Shown piece after piece: positions 14,541-22,895 of a DNA stretch of 36,509 nucleotides. This DNA is from JACDAN01 sp046729215 (GTDB taxonomy: Bacteria > Actinomycetota > Thermoleophilia > Gaiellales > Gaiellaceae). The translations under genes and the position numbers were made by a program. Location of the stretch: contig JBKPGE010000009.1 of NCBI GenBank assembly GCA_046729215.1, positions 1-36,509 of the forward strand, read 5' to 3'. Each line of letters opens with the position of its first letter. Within the stretch, counting starts at the first letter, position 1. The notes beneath the pieces are model-generated. The model was not told where the DNA came from, did not search any database, and saw only the letters and a program-made list of their open reading frames with translations.

Positions 14541-16823
14541 CTAGGGAGAGCCGAAGCCGAGCGAGCGGAGCGAAAGAAGCCCGCGCAGCCTTGCCCACGA
14601 GCCGAGGCTCTGGCGGAGCCCTCTCCGAACCGTCCGGAGCTCCTTCCGCGCCTGCGCAGCCGCCGCCGCCGACTCGTCCTCAGGTCCGTAACGAGCCGCA
14701 GAAAGCGCGTCGGCGAGACGATCTCCGCGAATCCCGAGCGAGCGGTCGAGCTGAGCCCCGACCTCGGAGGGCGTCGCACTGGCCGAGACAGGGAGCCGCT
14801 GGTCGACGAGGTAGTCGACGAGCTCGAATCGCACCGCGCCGGCCAGCCGGCGCGGGTCCTGCGTGAGGTAGCGCAAGCGTCGTCGACCGAGCTTCAAGAG
14901 CCAGAGCCCGGCGGTCAGCGCCGCGCCGATCAGCGCGAGGAGGCCGATGAGGCTTCCGCCTCCCCCACCGCCGCCGGTTGTCGAGGCACCGGGGTCCCTG
15001 GCCGGCGCGCGCCCGCCGGGATCGAGACCGCGCGGGCCGGTGCTGCGATCCCCGCCAAGGTTGCCGAACTCGGTGCGAAGGATGTCGAAGCCGAGCACTC
15101 CGGCGGCGGCCCCGAAGGCGCTCGTTGCGCCGGAGACATCGAAGAAGAGCGAGGACGATGTGTAGGAGCCCCGCAGCCGGCCTCGACCGGGCGTGGGATC
15201 GAACGGGAGCCACCCGTAGCCGTTGAACCAGACCTCGACCCAGGTATGAGCGTTCGTGTCGGCCACGGTCCACTCGCCGTTGGTCGCGTTGTAGCGGCCT
15301 GTGGTGAAGCCGGCGCCGACTCGCGCCGGGATACCGAGGTAGCGAAGCATCAAGGCCATGGCACCGGCGAAGTGCTGGCAGTAGCCGCGTCGGTTCTTTT
15401 CCACGAAGGCGACCAACGGAGGGAGGCTGCGACTCGCCGGAGGATGCTCGTCGTACCGAAAGCGCGCGCCCGAACGAAACCAGGCTTCGAGGGCAACCGT
15501 CGCCGCATACGGGTTGCGCGGGCGGCCCACGACTCTGCGCGCGGTGTTGTTCAGCCGCCGGTAAGCCGCGATCTGGGGGTCTTGGAAGAGCTCGCGCATT
15601 GCCGCAGCGCGTTCGGGGGTCCCGAACGGCGGCGCCGGGCCGCGAATGGAGCCGATCCCGAGGTAGCTCCCTCCATAGACGTCGTCTGGATAGATCGGCT
15701 TTGACCGCGCCAGCTGACGAGGGCTTGGTTGCCGGACGTAGCTCCAGACCTTGTAGGTCTGATCCCGGTGCAGACGAGAGACGTATGCGGCACCGGGGTA
15801 GTACCCGTCCGCGACTCCTGTCTGGAAGGCGATCGGCACGGTTGCGCCAACGAGATGCGTGTCGCGAAGCGCTCGCACCGTTACCTCCTGCTCCATCCAC
15901 TGAGCGTCGAGGGCTCCCCGAGGGAGAAACGCGTCATCGGAGAGAACGTCCCGACTCCCGTCCCGTGTCTCGACGAGCGAGAGTGCGTCCTCTTTCCAGT
16001 GGTCGTCGATGAACGTGTCGAGCGTCGTCGCGCGCCAGTAGGGAGCGCGTTGCGAGGCCTTGATCGTCAGCACGGTGGTCGGGCGCTTCGGGAAGTTGAT
16101 CCCGCTGTAGTTCGCGTCCCAGACGTACGAGACGCTGCGGCCCGGATCCGGGCGCGTATAGGGCTCCCACCGCTCCCAGTTCAGGAACTCCCCCTTGGCG
16201 ACGGCGGGTGAGCTGGCGGCGATGAGAGCCGCGATGAGGACGCTGAAGCCGACCAGCGCCGTCTGACCCGTGCCGCGGCCGGCGCCGGGCCGTAGTGCGG
16301 CGAGCAGGAGGAGCGCCGCAACGAGGAGGAACGCTCCTCGAGCCGTCGCCGGGGCGTCGCGGATCAGGGTGACGGGCCAGGCGGCGCCCGCGAACGTGAC
16401 AGCACTGGCGAGAACGGGGCGTCGACGGGCGATCGCCAGCGAGGCGCCGAAGGTGAAGGCGAAGGCTGCGAGGAGCAGGACGCCGTGCATTCGCGGGCGA
16501 TCGCCGGGGTCGAACGGAATCGTGACGTCGTAGTAGTCGAGGACGCCGTTCCAGAGCCCGGAGAGAAACGGCCCGACGAAGTTGTGATCGCCGTCGAACG
16601 GCCGGGCGTCGAGCGGTGAAAGGCCGAAGGCCAGGCGGGAGACGACCAGGAAGGCGCCGGCGGCGGCGGCGAGCCGAAGCCAGACTCGCGAGACCAGCGC
16701 GACGACGATCCCGAGGGCGACGACGAGGGCGATCTCGCGGCCCTCTGCAGGCGACTCGAGCTGGCTCCATCCCGTCGCGATCAGCAACGCTGGAAGGAGG
16801 CAGAGGAGGGCGGTTCTAGCCAA
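14541..16823 (-). CDS. Membrane transglutaminase-like protein (DUF3488/TgpA type)
   Basis: A 760-residue membrane protein. Several hydrophobic segments occupy the first ~215 residues. A long extracytoplasmic region leads into a transglutaminase core with Cys482 (RRGYCQHFAGAM), His526 (NAHTWVEVW) and Asp542 (WLPFDPTPG), the papain-like catalytic triad. A Gly-run linker, one further membrane helix and a cytoplasmic DUF4129-like tail follow. In actinobacteria this domain set is regularly encoded after moxR and a DUF58 gene, as here. The start is a TTG at 16823 overlapping the DUF58 stop; longer readings are shadows of that gene. The substrate is unknown. Confidence 0.9.
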   Translation of the reverse strand: MARTALLCLLPALLIATGWSQLESPAEGREIALVVALGIVVALVSRVWLRLAAAAGAFLVVSRLAFGLSPLDARPFDGDHNFVGPFLSGLWNGVLDYYDVTIPFDPGDRPRMHGVLLLAAFAFTFGASLAIARRRPVLASAVTFAGAAWPVTLIRDAPATARGAFLLVAALLLLAALRPGAGRGTGQTALVGFSVLIAALIAASSPAVAKGEFLNWERWEPYTRPDPGRSVSYVWDANYSGINFPKRPTTVLTIKASQRAPYWRATTLDTFIDDHWKEDALSLVETRDGSRDVLSDDAFLPRGALDAQWMEQEVTVRALRDTHLVGATVPIAFQTGVADGYYPGAAYVSRLHRDQTYKVWSYVRQPSPRQLARSKPIYPDDVYGGSYLGIGSIRGPAPPFGTPERAAAMRELFQDPQIAAYRRLNNTARRVVGRPRNPYAATVALEAWFRSGARFRYDEHPPASRSLPPLVAFVEKNRRGYCQHFAGAMALMLRYLGIPARVGAGFTTGRYNATNGEWTVADTNAHTWVEVWFNGYGWLPFDPTPGRGRLRGSYTSSSLFFDVSGATSAFGAAAGVLGFDILRTEFGNLGGDRSTGPRGLDPGGRAPARDPGASTTGGGGGGGSLIGLLALIGAALTAGLWLLKLGRRRLRYLTQDPRRLAGAVRFELVDYLVDQRLPVSASATPSEVGAQLDRSLGIRGDRLADALSAARYGPEDESAAAAAQARKELRTVRRGLRQSLGSWARLRGLLSLRSLGFGSP

Positions 16824-18036
16824 GTGCCACCCGCTCCGGCGTCGGGCCCAGGATAGCGCCGAGATCGTCCTTCCGGCGCAGGACTGCGACGGGGATTCCG
16901 GCCGAATCCAGCCGAAGCAGTGCAGCGTCCACGCCGACGGCCCGCCGTTCCCGTCCGCCGAAGCTGGGGACGTCGACGTACACGACTGAGACGTGCTGAC
17001 GGCCCGCACCGCGCGCGACGATCGCCTCGACGAGCGCCGGACGAAGCGCCGCCGTTACGACGACGAGATCGCTAGCCCGGACCGCATCGCCGCTGTCCTC
17101 GACGAGGAATGCTTCTGCGGGGCGGCGGCCGGTCTGCTCCGCGGCAGCCAATGCCTCCAGCGCACGTGGCCAGTCGCGCTCGTAGGAGCGCACGGAGACG
17201 ACCTCCGGCGCCGCCCCACTCGTCACGAGCAGGCGCGAGTGGCGCCCTCGCCGGGCGTACGTCCAGAGGATCGATCCTCCGGCGCGGGCCTGCGCATCGA
17301 AGCTCGAATCCGGAGGTGTTCCGGCACCGAAGCCGCTCTGCGCGTCGAGGACGACGGCGACCTCGTCCCGGGGCGCGTCCTCCAGCTCCTTGACCATCAG
17401 CTGCTGCCTGCGCGCCGTCGACGGCCAGTGCACGCGGCGCAACGATTCGCCGCTCTGGTACTCGCGGACGCTGTGCAGCTCGAATCCGGCGGGTCGCCGC
17501 AGCAGCACCCGCCCCGCGCCGTGCGAGCGAAGCCCGCGCTCGGAGAACAGCGAGCCGAGCTGCGTCAGTCGTGGATAGACAAGCAGCGCGCCGGAGTCGG
17601 GCAGCTTCTGATCGCGTCGCGACAGCCCAAACGGATCGAGGACCGAGACCTGGGCGTCGGTGAACCGATAGCGGCCGCGCGGGACATTCTCGACCCGATA
17701 CGCGGTGCGGAGACGGCTGCCGTCGCGCTCGACGACGACATCGCGTTCGCCGAGCCCTCCGGCGGGATCGTGGAGCATGACGCTGCCGGGCAACACTCCT
17801 CCCTCGGCCTCGAGCTCGACATCGACGACGATGTCGTCCCCCTCGACGGGCTGCTTTCGGTCGACCGACCGGTGTAGGCGGAACGGCCGTGCGAGCAGCC
17901 TCGTCCAGGCCAGGGCGACCACCGCGACGAGCACGAGCCCGACGGCCGGCGCATAGAGCGTGTTCGCGCCGAAGGCCCAGGCGGTCAGGTACGTCCCGAG
18001 CCCGAGCGCGAGCGTCGCGTGGCCTCGCCCCGTCAC
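16816..18036 (-). CDS. DUF58 domain protein
   Basis: A 406-residue protein with two N-terminal membrane segments (ALGLGTYLTAWAFGANTLY and VGLVLVAVVALAWTRLL) and the DUF58 signature GESLRRVHWPSTARRQQLMVKE followed by a VWA-like strand (VAVVLDAQSG). DUF58 proteins are encoded with MoxR ATPases, and the pair is thought to act as a chaperone or assembly system for envelope or metal-dependent proteins. The GTG at 18036 lies seven bases after the moxR stop; upstream in-frame codons belong to the moxR shadow. Identity is firm, function inferred only from context. Confidence 0.9.
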   Translation of the reverse strand: MTGRGHATLALGLGTYLTAWAFGANTLYAPAVGLVLVAVVALAWTRLLARPFRLHRSVDRKQPVEGDDIVVDVELEAEGGVLPGSVMLHDPAGGLGERDVVVERDGSRLRTAYRVENVPRGRYRFTDAQVSVLDPFGLSRRDQKLPDSGALLVYPRLTQLGSLFSERGLRSHGAGRVLLRRPAGFELHSVREYQSGESLRRVHWPSTARRQQLMVKELEDAPRDEVAVVLDAQSGFGAGTPPDSSFDAQARAGGSILWTYARRGRHSRLLVTSGAAPEVVSVRSYERDWPRALEALAAAEQTGRRPAEAFLVEDSGDAVRASDLVVVTAALRPALVEAIVARGAGRQHVSVVYVDVPSFGGRERRAVGVDAALLRLDSAGIPVAVLRRKDDLGAILGPTPERVALG

Positions 18037-18043
18037 GGCTCGC

Positions 18044-19015
18044 CTAAACCGGGACTGGCGTGCGCTCGACCGCCTCGGTGACGAGGTCCGCTGCGGACAG
18101 GCCGCCCGCGCGGGCCTCCGGCCCGAGGATGAGCCGGTGTGCGAGCACAGCGACGGCCACGGCCTTGACGTCGTCCGGAAGGACGTAGTCCCGTCCCTCC
18201 GCAAGCGCCAGTGCCTTGGCGACGCGGAGCAGCGCGATTCCGGCCCGCGGGCTGGCTCCCAAGTAGAGGCGATCGTCGCCACGCGTGTGCCGGAGGAGCG
18301 CGACGACGTAGCGGTTGACGCTTTCCTCGACAAAGATCTGCCTGGCGTCGTCGATGAGCGCGACGATCTCTGACGCGCTGGCAACTGGCTCGAGCGCCTC
18401 CAGCGGCGGGTTGCTCGTTTGCTCGCTGAGCATGCGGGCCTCGTCCTGGAGTGGCGGATAGCCGATCGACAAGCGCATCGTGAAGCGGTCGAGCTGCGCC
18501 TCGGGAAGCGGGTAGGTGCCCTCGTACTCGATCGGGTTCTGCGTCGCGAGCGCCATGAAGGGACGCCCAAGCGGGTAGGTGACGCCGTCGACCGTGACCT
18601 GGTTTTCCTGCATGCACTCGAGCAGGGCGGCCTGGGTCTTGGGCGACGCGCGGTTCACCTCGTCGACGAGCAGGATGTTCGCGAAGACCGGCCCCGGACG
18701 GAACTCGAACTCGTTCGTGCGTTGGTCGAAGACGTTCACGCCGGTCACGTCCGACGGAAGCAGGTCTGGCGTGAACTGGATCCGCGAGAAGGAGCAGTCG
18801 ATCGACCGCGCGAGGGCCTTCGCGAGCATCGTCTTCCCGACGCCCGGGAAGTCCTCGATGATCAGATGTCCTTCGCTGACGAGGGTGAGCACGGCCAGCC
18901 GCAGGGTCTCGGCAGGCGCGTGGACGACGCGCGCGACGTTGTCGGTGACACGGGTGAGGACGCCGCCCGAGGTCGTGAGTGAGCGCGGCTCCTGCTCGAT
19001 CTGGCGCTCGCTCAC
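18044..19015 (-). CDS. MoxR-family AAA+ ATPase
   Basis: A 323-residue AAA+ ATPase with Walker A EDFPGVGKTMLAKAL (about 54-68), Walker B NILLVDEVNRASP (113-125), the sensor motif MALATQNPIEYEGTYPLPEAQLDRF-like region (about 153-178) and the C-terminal lid. MoxR proteins remodel client proteins together with a DUF58 partner encoded next door. The GTG start overlaps the coaBC stop (GTGA), linking this envelope-type cluster translationally to the mihF-gmk-rpoZ-coaBC operon. Confidence 0.93.
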   Translation of the reverse strand: MSERQIEQEPRSLTTSGGVLTRVTDNVARVVHAPAETLRLAVLTLVSEGHLIIEDFPGVGKTMLAKALARSIDCSFSRIQFTPDLLPSDVTGVNVFDQRTNEFEFRPGPVFANILLVDEVNRASPKTQAALLECMQENQVTVDGVTYPLGRPFMALATQNPIEYEGTYPLPEAQLDRFTMRLSIGYPPLQDEARMLSEQTSNPPLEALEPVASASEIVALIDDARQIFVEESVNRYVVALLRHTRGDDRLYLGASPRAGIALLRVAKALALAEGRDYVLPDDVKAVAVAVLAHRLILGPEARAGGLSAADLVTEAVERTPVPV

Positions 19016-20178
19016 GCGCGGCTCCCGAGCAGCTGTTCGACCTCGTCCAGGATCTCGGCGGCCACGCGCGCCTTCGGGGCGCGTGAGATGCGCCGCTCAC
19101 CCTGCTCCGAGATGATCACCACCTCGTTCTCGGGTGACTCGAACCCGATGTCAGCCCTGGCCACATCGTTGTAGACGAGCAGATCGGCCTTCTTGACTGT
19201 TCGCTTCTCGCGCGCGCGTGACAAACCATCGGCGCCCGCCTCCGCTGCGAACCCGACGACGACACGTCCATTCGCGGATTCGGCGGCGAGCGCGCGCAGA
19301 ACGTCGTCCGTCGGCTCTAGCTCGAGCGTCCAGTGGTCTCGATCCTTCGGCCGCTTGCCCTCGAGCGTCTCAGCGGGCCGGTAATCCGAGACCGCCGCGG
19401 CCATCACGACAACGTCGGAGTCCGACCGGGAGAGCGTCTCGCGCGCGAGATCCTCCGCTGTCGGCGCGTCCACGACCTCGATCCCCCTCGGCGCCTGCAC
19501 ACTGAGGTTCGACGCGATCAGCGTCACGTCGGCGCCGCGGCGTCTGGCCTCCGCGGCGATGGCGACCCCCATGCGGCCGGAGGAGCGATTCCCGACGAAT
19601 CGCACCGCGTCGATCGGCTCTCTCGTCCCCCCCGCCGTCACGACGACGGTCTTGCCCTCGAGCCCGCCGTTCGTCACCTCCAGGAGCTCCTGGCAGCGGG
19701 CGGCAATCACTTCCGGCTCGGCCATGCGTCCAATGCCCTCCTCGCCCTCGGCGAGCTCCCCCTGCTCGGGCCCGATGAGCTCGACGCCACGGGCATGGAG
19801 GACGTCGACGTTCGCCTGCGTGGCCGGATGTCCCCACATGCGGGTGTTCATCGCCGGCGCGACGAGCGTCGGACCGTCGTGTGCCAGCGCCGCTTCCGTG
19901 ACGAGGTTGTTGGCCAGGCCGTGAGCCAGCTTGGCCAGCGTGTTGGCCGTGAGCGGCGCGATCACAAGCAGGTCGGCCCGCTCGAGATGCGGATAGAGGC
20001 CGCCGACCGCCGGATCACGACGCGCCAGGGCGTTGAAGGTCTCGGCGCGCACGAACCGGTCCGCGCCCGGTGTCACGAGCGGAATGACCTCGTGTCCTGC
20101 TTTGACCAGCAACCGGACCAGCTCGCACGCCTTGTAGGCGGCGATCCCGCCGGTGACCCCGACAAGGATCCGCGCCAC
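19012..20178 (-). CDS. coaBC: Bifunctional phosphopantothenoylcysteine decarboxylase / synthase
   Basis: Catalyses two steps of coenzyme A synthesis. The N-terminal flavin-dependent CoaC half shows GVTGGIAAYKACEL, His64 in LYPHLERAD and the substrate motif APAMNTRMW (107-115). The C-terminal CoaB half shows VTAGGTREPIDAVRFVGNRSSG and the Lys-containing EGKRPKDRD segment. The length of 388 is a little short of the usual 400-420. The flap that usually contains ACG-x-x-G-x-GRM reads AEGEEGIGRM, so the usual cysteine is Glu144. ATG 20178 lies downstream of rpoZ, as in M. tuberculosis (dfp). Confidence 0.95.
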   Translation of the reverse strand: MARILVGVTGGIAAYKACELVRLLVKAGHEVIPLVTPGADRFVRAETFNALARRDPAVGGLYPHLERADLLVIAPLTANTLAKLAHGLANNLVTEAALAHDGPTLVAPAMNTRMWGHPATQANVDVLHARGVELIGPEQGELAEGEEGIGRMAEPEVIAARCQELLEVTNGGLEGKTVVVTAGGTREPIDAVRFVGNRSSGRMGVAIAAEARRRGADVTLIASNLSVQAPRGIEVVDAPTAEDLARETLSRSDSDVVVMAAAVSDYRPAETLEGKRPKDRDHWTLELEPTDDVLRALAAESANGRVVVGFAAEAGADGLSRAREKRTVKKADLLVYNDVARADIGFESPENEVVIISEQGERRISRAPKARVAAEILDEVEQLLGSRA

Positions 20179-20187
20179 GGGCGCGAC

Positions 20188-20418
20188 CTACCGTTTGTAC
20201 TCGTGCTTGATCTTGCCCTCGGCGACTTCTTCGAGGGCGATCGTGAGGTAGTTCTTCGAGCGGGACTCCACCAGCGGCGGCGGGAAGTCCTCGAAGGTGC
20301 CCTCGCCGAGCTGGTGGTGGTAGTTGTTGATCTGGCGCGCCCGCTTCGCGGCTACGAGCGCGAGGCCGTAGCGCTCAGGGACGCTGTTGAGCAGCTTGTC
20401 GATTCGTGGATAGATCAC
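20188..20418 (-). CDS. rpoZ: RNA polymerase omega subunit
   Basis: Assembly and stability subunit of RNA polymerase. From the GTG at 20418, eight bases downstream of the gmk stop, the product is 76 residues. It begins MIYPRIDKLLNSVPERYGL and contains the omega signature ALVAAKRARQINNYHHQLGEG, ending in a C-terminal EEVAEGKIKHEY. It is shorter than most actinobacterial omegas (90-110 residues). The gmk-rpoZ-coaBC order supports the call. An upstream in-frame start would add residues overlapping gmk and is rejected. Confidence 0.94.
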   Translation of the reverse strand: MIYPRIDKLLNSVPERYGLALVAAKRARQINNYHHQLGEGTFEDFPPPLVESRSKNYLTIALEEVAEGKIKHEYKR

Positions 20419-20425
20419 AGCGCGC

Positions 20426-21001
20426 TCATGGTACCTGCGCCTGAGCGGCGATCTCGTTGCGGACAATGGCCTCGACCTCGCCTGCCGCACGCTCGAGCTC
20501 GTCGTTCACAATGACGTGGTCGAAGCGATCGGCAAGCTCGAGCTGGGCTCTCGCGAGCTCGAGGCGCTCGCCGATCTCGCCGGCGCTCTCCGTCGCCCGG
20601 GCCCGCAGTCGACGTTCCAGCTCCTCGAACGTCGGGGCGGTCACGAACACGGTGACGACGCCGGGAACGGTCTTCTGGACGTAGAGAGCGCCGTCCGTTT
20701 CCAGGTCGAGCAGCGGGATTCGTCCTTCCGCGCGGATGCGGTCGATCTCCGAGCGCAGAGTTCCGGAGCGCTGGCTCCAGGGGAAGGTCACGTACTCGAG
20801 GAACTCCTTTTTGGCCAGCCGCCGGTCGAACTCCTCGTCTGACAGGAACCAATAGTGCTCTCCATCCACCTCGTTCGCGCGCCGCTCGCGGGTCGTGGCC
20901 GAAACGGCCAGCTCCAGTTCCGGCACGCGCTCGAGGAGGATGCGTTCGATTGTGCCTTTTCCGGCCCCGGAGGTGCCGGTGACGACGATGACCGGCCCCA
21001 G
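20426..21001 (-). CDS. gmk: Guanylate kinase, CTG start
   Basis: Phosphorylates GMP to GDP. Read from a CTG at 21001 the product is 191 residues, and the P-loop GTSGAGKGT is at residues 9-17, as expected. The GMP-binding region follows (AVSATTRERR, VDGEHYWFLSDEEF, FLEYV, GRIPLLDLE). The frame has a TGA ten codons before this CTG and no ATG, GTG or TTG between that stop and the P-loop. The first conventional start, a GTG at 20926, would remove the ATP-binding loop. GGTAGGG lies about five bases before the CTG. It lies directly after mihF, as in Mycobacterium. Confidence 0.93.
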   Translation of the reverse strand: MGPVIVVTGTSGAGKGTIERILLERVPELELAVSATTRERRANEVDGEHYWFLSDEEFDRRLAKKEFLEYVTFPWSQRSGTLRSEIDRIRAEGRIPLLDLETDGALYVQKTVPGVVTVFVTAPTFEELERRLRARATESAGEIGERLELARAQLELADRFDHVIVNDELERAAGEVEAIVRNEIAAQAQVP

Positions 21002-21008
21002 GAAAGCC

Positions 21009-21338
21009 CTACCGTTGAAAGAGGCCGATCAGCTCGGTCCGCTGGCGGTCCGACAAACCTCCCACGGTCTTCGACTGGCTGATCCGGGCCTGTGTGAGGA
21101 AGCGGCCGGCCTTCACCCGGCCGAACTTGGGCACGGCCATGAGGATGTCGAAGACCTTCGCGGTCGTGACGTACTCGGGCGGCATGCGCAGGATCTCTTC
21201 GATCTGCGCGTCGCCGTCCTTGAGGTCCCGCTTGAGCTGAGCACGCTTGACCCGGATGTCGTTCGCGCGCTTGAGCGCCTCCATCCGTTGGTCGCGAGAC
21301 CGGGCCGGCGCCTGGGCCTGAGTCTTCACGGACGCCAC
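21009..21338 (-). CDS. mihF: Integration host factor, actinobacterial type (mIHF)
   Basis: DNA-bending nucleoid protein, essential in mycobacteria. The roughly 110-residue product contains the family features MEALKRANDIRVKRAQLKRD, LKDGDAQIEEILRMPPEYV and a helix-two-turn-helix region, ILMAVPKFGRVKAGRFL, ending GGLSDRQRTELIGLF. The start at GTG 21338 (another GTG at 21329 is possible) lies eight bases after a -10 element, with no Shine-Dalgarno, so the mRNA is probably leaderless. It heads mihF-gmk-rpoZ-coaBC, the same order as Rv1388-Rv1391 in M. tuberculosis. Confidence 0.93.
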   Translation of the reverse strand: MASVKTQAQAPARSRDQRMEALKRANDIRVKRAQLKRDLKDGDAQIEEILRMPPEYVTTAKVFDILMAVPKFGRVKAGRFLTQARISQSKTVGGLSDRQRTELIGLFQR

Positions 21339-21346
21339 GGCGCGTG

Positions 21347-21374
21347 ATACTAACAGCTTGTCCAGATCGTTCAA
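21347..21374 (-). promoter_or_regulatory. Promoter of the mihF-gmk-rpoZ operon
   Basis: Minus-strand TTGAAC (21374-21369), a 16-base spacer and TAGTAT (21352-21347), a good primary-sigma promoter. The predicted start is at or just before the GTG of mihF, giving a leaderless transcript. The -35 hexamer contains the pyrD stop codon TGA. This separates the mihF unit from the pyrimidine operon while allowing read-through. Confidence 0.7.
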
Positions 21375-22246
21375 TTCGGCAGAAATGCAGGTATTTTGAG
21401 CGTTGTCTGGGCTGACAGCTTGGAGTCGTGCGCGGCGCCGACCGCCTCCCACGGATCGTCGAGGCCGAGTGCATCGGCCTCCGATCGGAGCTCGGCCCCA
21501 ATGCGGGCCGGTGCATCGGGGTCCGAAAACAGTACGGTCCCGAGCGCGACGTCGCTCGCTCCTGCGGCGATCAGCTGCAGCGCATCGCGGCCGGTCCAGA
21601 CCCCTCCCATCCCGACGATGGGGAGGATCGTGGCGCGGCGGCAGGCGTACACAGCGGCCAGCGCAATCGGCCTGAGCGCGGGCCCCGAGTAGCCTCCGAT
21701 CCCCTTCGCCAGACGGGGGTGGAGCGTGTGCTCGTCGAGCGCGAGGCCGCGAATCGTGTTCACGAGGGAGAGGCCGTCGGCGCCTGCAGCCTCTGCAGCG
21801 CGCGCCACTTCGGCGACGTCGGGAAGGGCGGGCGAGAGCTTCGCGTACAGCGGCAGCGTGGTGGCCGAGCGGCAGGCCGCGACGATCTCGGCGGCGGACT
21901 CCGGCGCTTCGTCGATGTTCGGACAGGAGAGATTTAGCTCGATCGTGACGTCGGCGAGCTCGGCGCAGATCGACGCGTAGTCCGCGGCCGAGAAGCCGCC
22001 GACGGAGACCCACAGTCGCATTCCCAGCTCCCGAAGCCGAGGCAGGACGTCGGCCAGAAACCGCTCCCGACCGGGGTTCTGCAGCCCGATCGAGTTGAGC
22101 ATCCCGTGGTCGGTCTCGGCGATGCGCGGCGGCTCGTTCCCCTCCCGCGGCAGGGGGGTTACGGTCTTCGTGACGAAGGCGTCGAGTGAGCGCGCGACCT
22201 CCGGCGCGGTAAGGGCGTCCAGGCACCCGGAGGCGTTAAGCAACAA
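21371..22246 (-). CDS. pyrD: Dihydroorotate dehydrogenase B, catalytic subunit
   Basis: Oxidises dihydroorotate to orotate using FMN; class 1B, working with PyrK and NAD+. Seen: the lysine-containing FVTKTVTPLPREGN, the pyrimidine-contacting HGMLNSIGLQNPG, the class 1 active-site cysteine in ELNLSCPN, and the FMN phosphate loop GMGGVWTGRDAL. From the TTG at 22246 the product is 291 residues and overlaps pyrK by 11 bases; a second TTG follows directly. It starts at NASG, so the usual N-terminal beta hairpin before this motif is missing. The last gene of the pyrimidine operon. Confidence 0.93.
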   Translation of the reverse strand: MLLNASGCLDALTAPEVARSLDAFVTKTVTPLPREGNEPPRIAETDHGMLNSIGLQNPGRERFLADVLPRLRELGMRLWVSVGGFSAADYASICAELADVTIELNLSCPNIDEAPESAAEIVAACRSATTLPLYAKLSPALPDVAEVARAAEAAGADGLSLVNTIRGLALDEHTLHPRLAKGIGGYSGPALRPIALAAVYACRRATILPIVGMGGVWTGRDALQLIAAGASDVALGTVLFSDPDAPARIGAELRSEADALGLDDPWEAVGAAHDSKLSAQTTLKIPAFLPN

Positions 22247-22895
22247 GTACGGGCCCTTCCACGCACAGGCGCTGGTAGCGGCCGTCCACCTCGACGACGC
22301 ACCCGTAGCAGGCGCCGTAGCCGCAGGCCATCGGAGCCTCCCACGCGAGCTGTGCGCCGGGCGCGAGGGTTCTGACCGCGTCCAGCATCGGTTCGGGGCC
22401 GCAGCCGAGCACGTCGTAGCCGTCCGGAAGCACATCGGTCACGAGCGTGGGCTCGACGACGACTTCGGCGTTCGGCACGAGGGCCGCCGCTTCGGCGTGG
22501 TGATCCGACCGGAAGCCGAGCAGGGCGGGCGGCTTTCCCAGCGCCTCGGAGAGGTACGGAAGCGGGGCCATTCCGATCCCTCCGCCCACCAGGATCGGTC
22601 TCGCGACGTCGAGCCGGAAGCCGTTGCCTAGCGGCCCGAAGATCGTGAGCTCGTCGCCCTTCCCGAGGGCCGCGAGGGCTCGTGTTCCGGGACCGACGGG
22701 TTCGAAGAGGAACTCGAGCTCGCATCGTGGAGCGAGGGAGAGGCTCATCGGGCGGGGCAGTACGCGCCCCTGCGCCTCGAGCATGAAGAACTGGCCGGGA
22801 ACGCCCGGATCGAGCTCGCCTCGATCGACCCTTAGGAGCGTGTACGGGCCGACCGGCTCTGTGCCGACGACCCTACGCCGTCCGCGCCTGAGCAT
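22236..22895 (-). CDS. pyrK: Dihydroorotate dehydrogenase electron transfer subunit
   Basis: FAD and [2Fe-2S] protein that passes electrons from dihydroorotate dehydrogenase to NAD+. The 219-residue product has the ferredoxin-reductase fold: RPMSLS flavin motif (about 60-66), nucleotide loop GGGIGMAPLPYLSEAL and the late GCGPEPML. It ends in the cluster-binding cysteines ACGYGACYGC...LC. The ATG at 22895 overlaps carB by 23 bases. Together with PyrD it replaces the quinone-linked enzyme found in many other actinobacteria. Confidence 0.95.
   Translation of the reverse strand: MLRRGRRRVVGTEPVGPYTLLRVDRGELDPGVPGQFFMLEAQGRVLPRPMSLSLAPRCELEFLFEPVGPGTRALAALGKGDELTIFGPLGNGFRLDVARPILVGGGIGMAPLPYLSEALGKPPALLGFRSDHHAEAAALVPNAEVVVEPTLVTDVLPDGYDVLGCGPEPMLDAVRTLAPGAQLAWEAPMACGYGACYGCVVEVDGRYQRLCVEGPVLVA

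Noticed and set aside
14960..15000. Short G/C repeat resembling a simple-sequence tract
   Set aside because: It encodes a Gly-rich linker in the transglutaminase protein, before its last membrane helix.
14319..15704. 461-codon plus-strand frame
   Set aside because: Antisense of the transglutaminase gene, low-complexity Arg/Ala/Glu translation, no motif.
20426..20926. gmk starting at GTG 20926
   Set aside because: This removes the P-loop, which is present in the same frame just upstream; a CTG start restores a full-length guanylate kinase.
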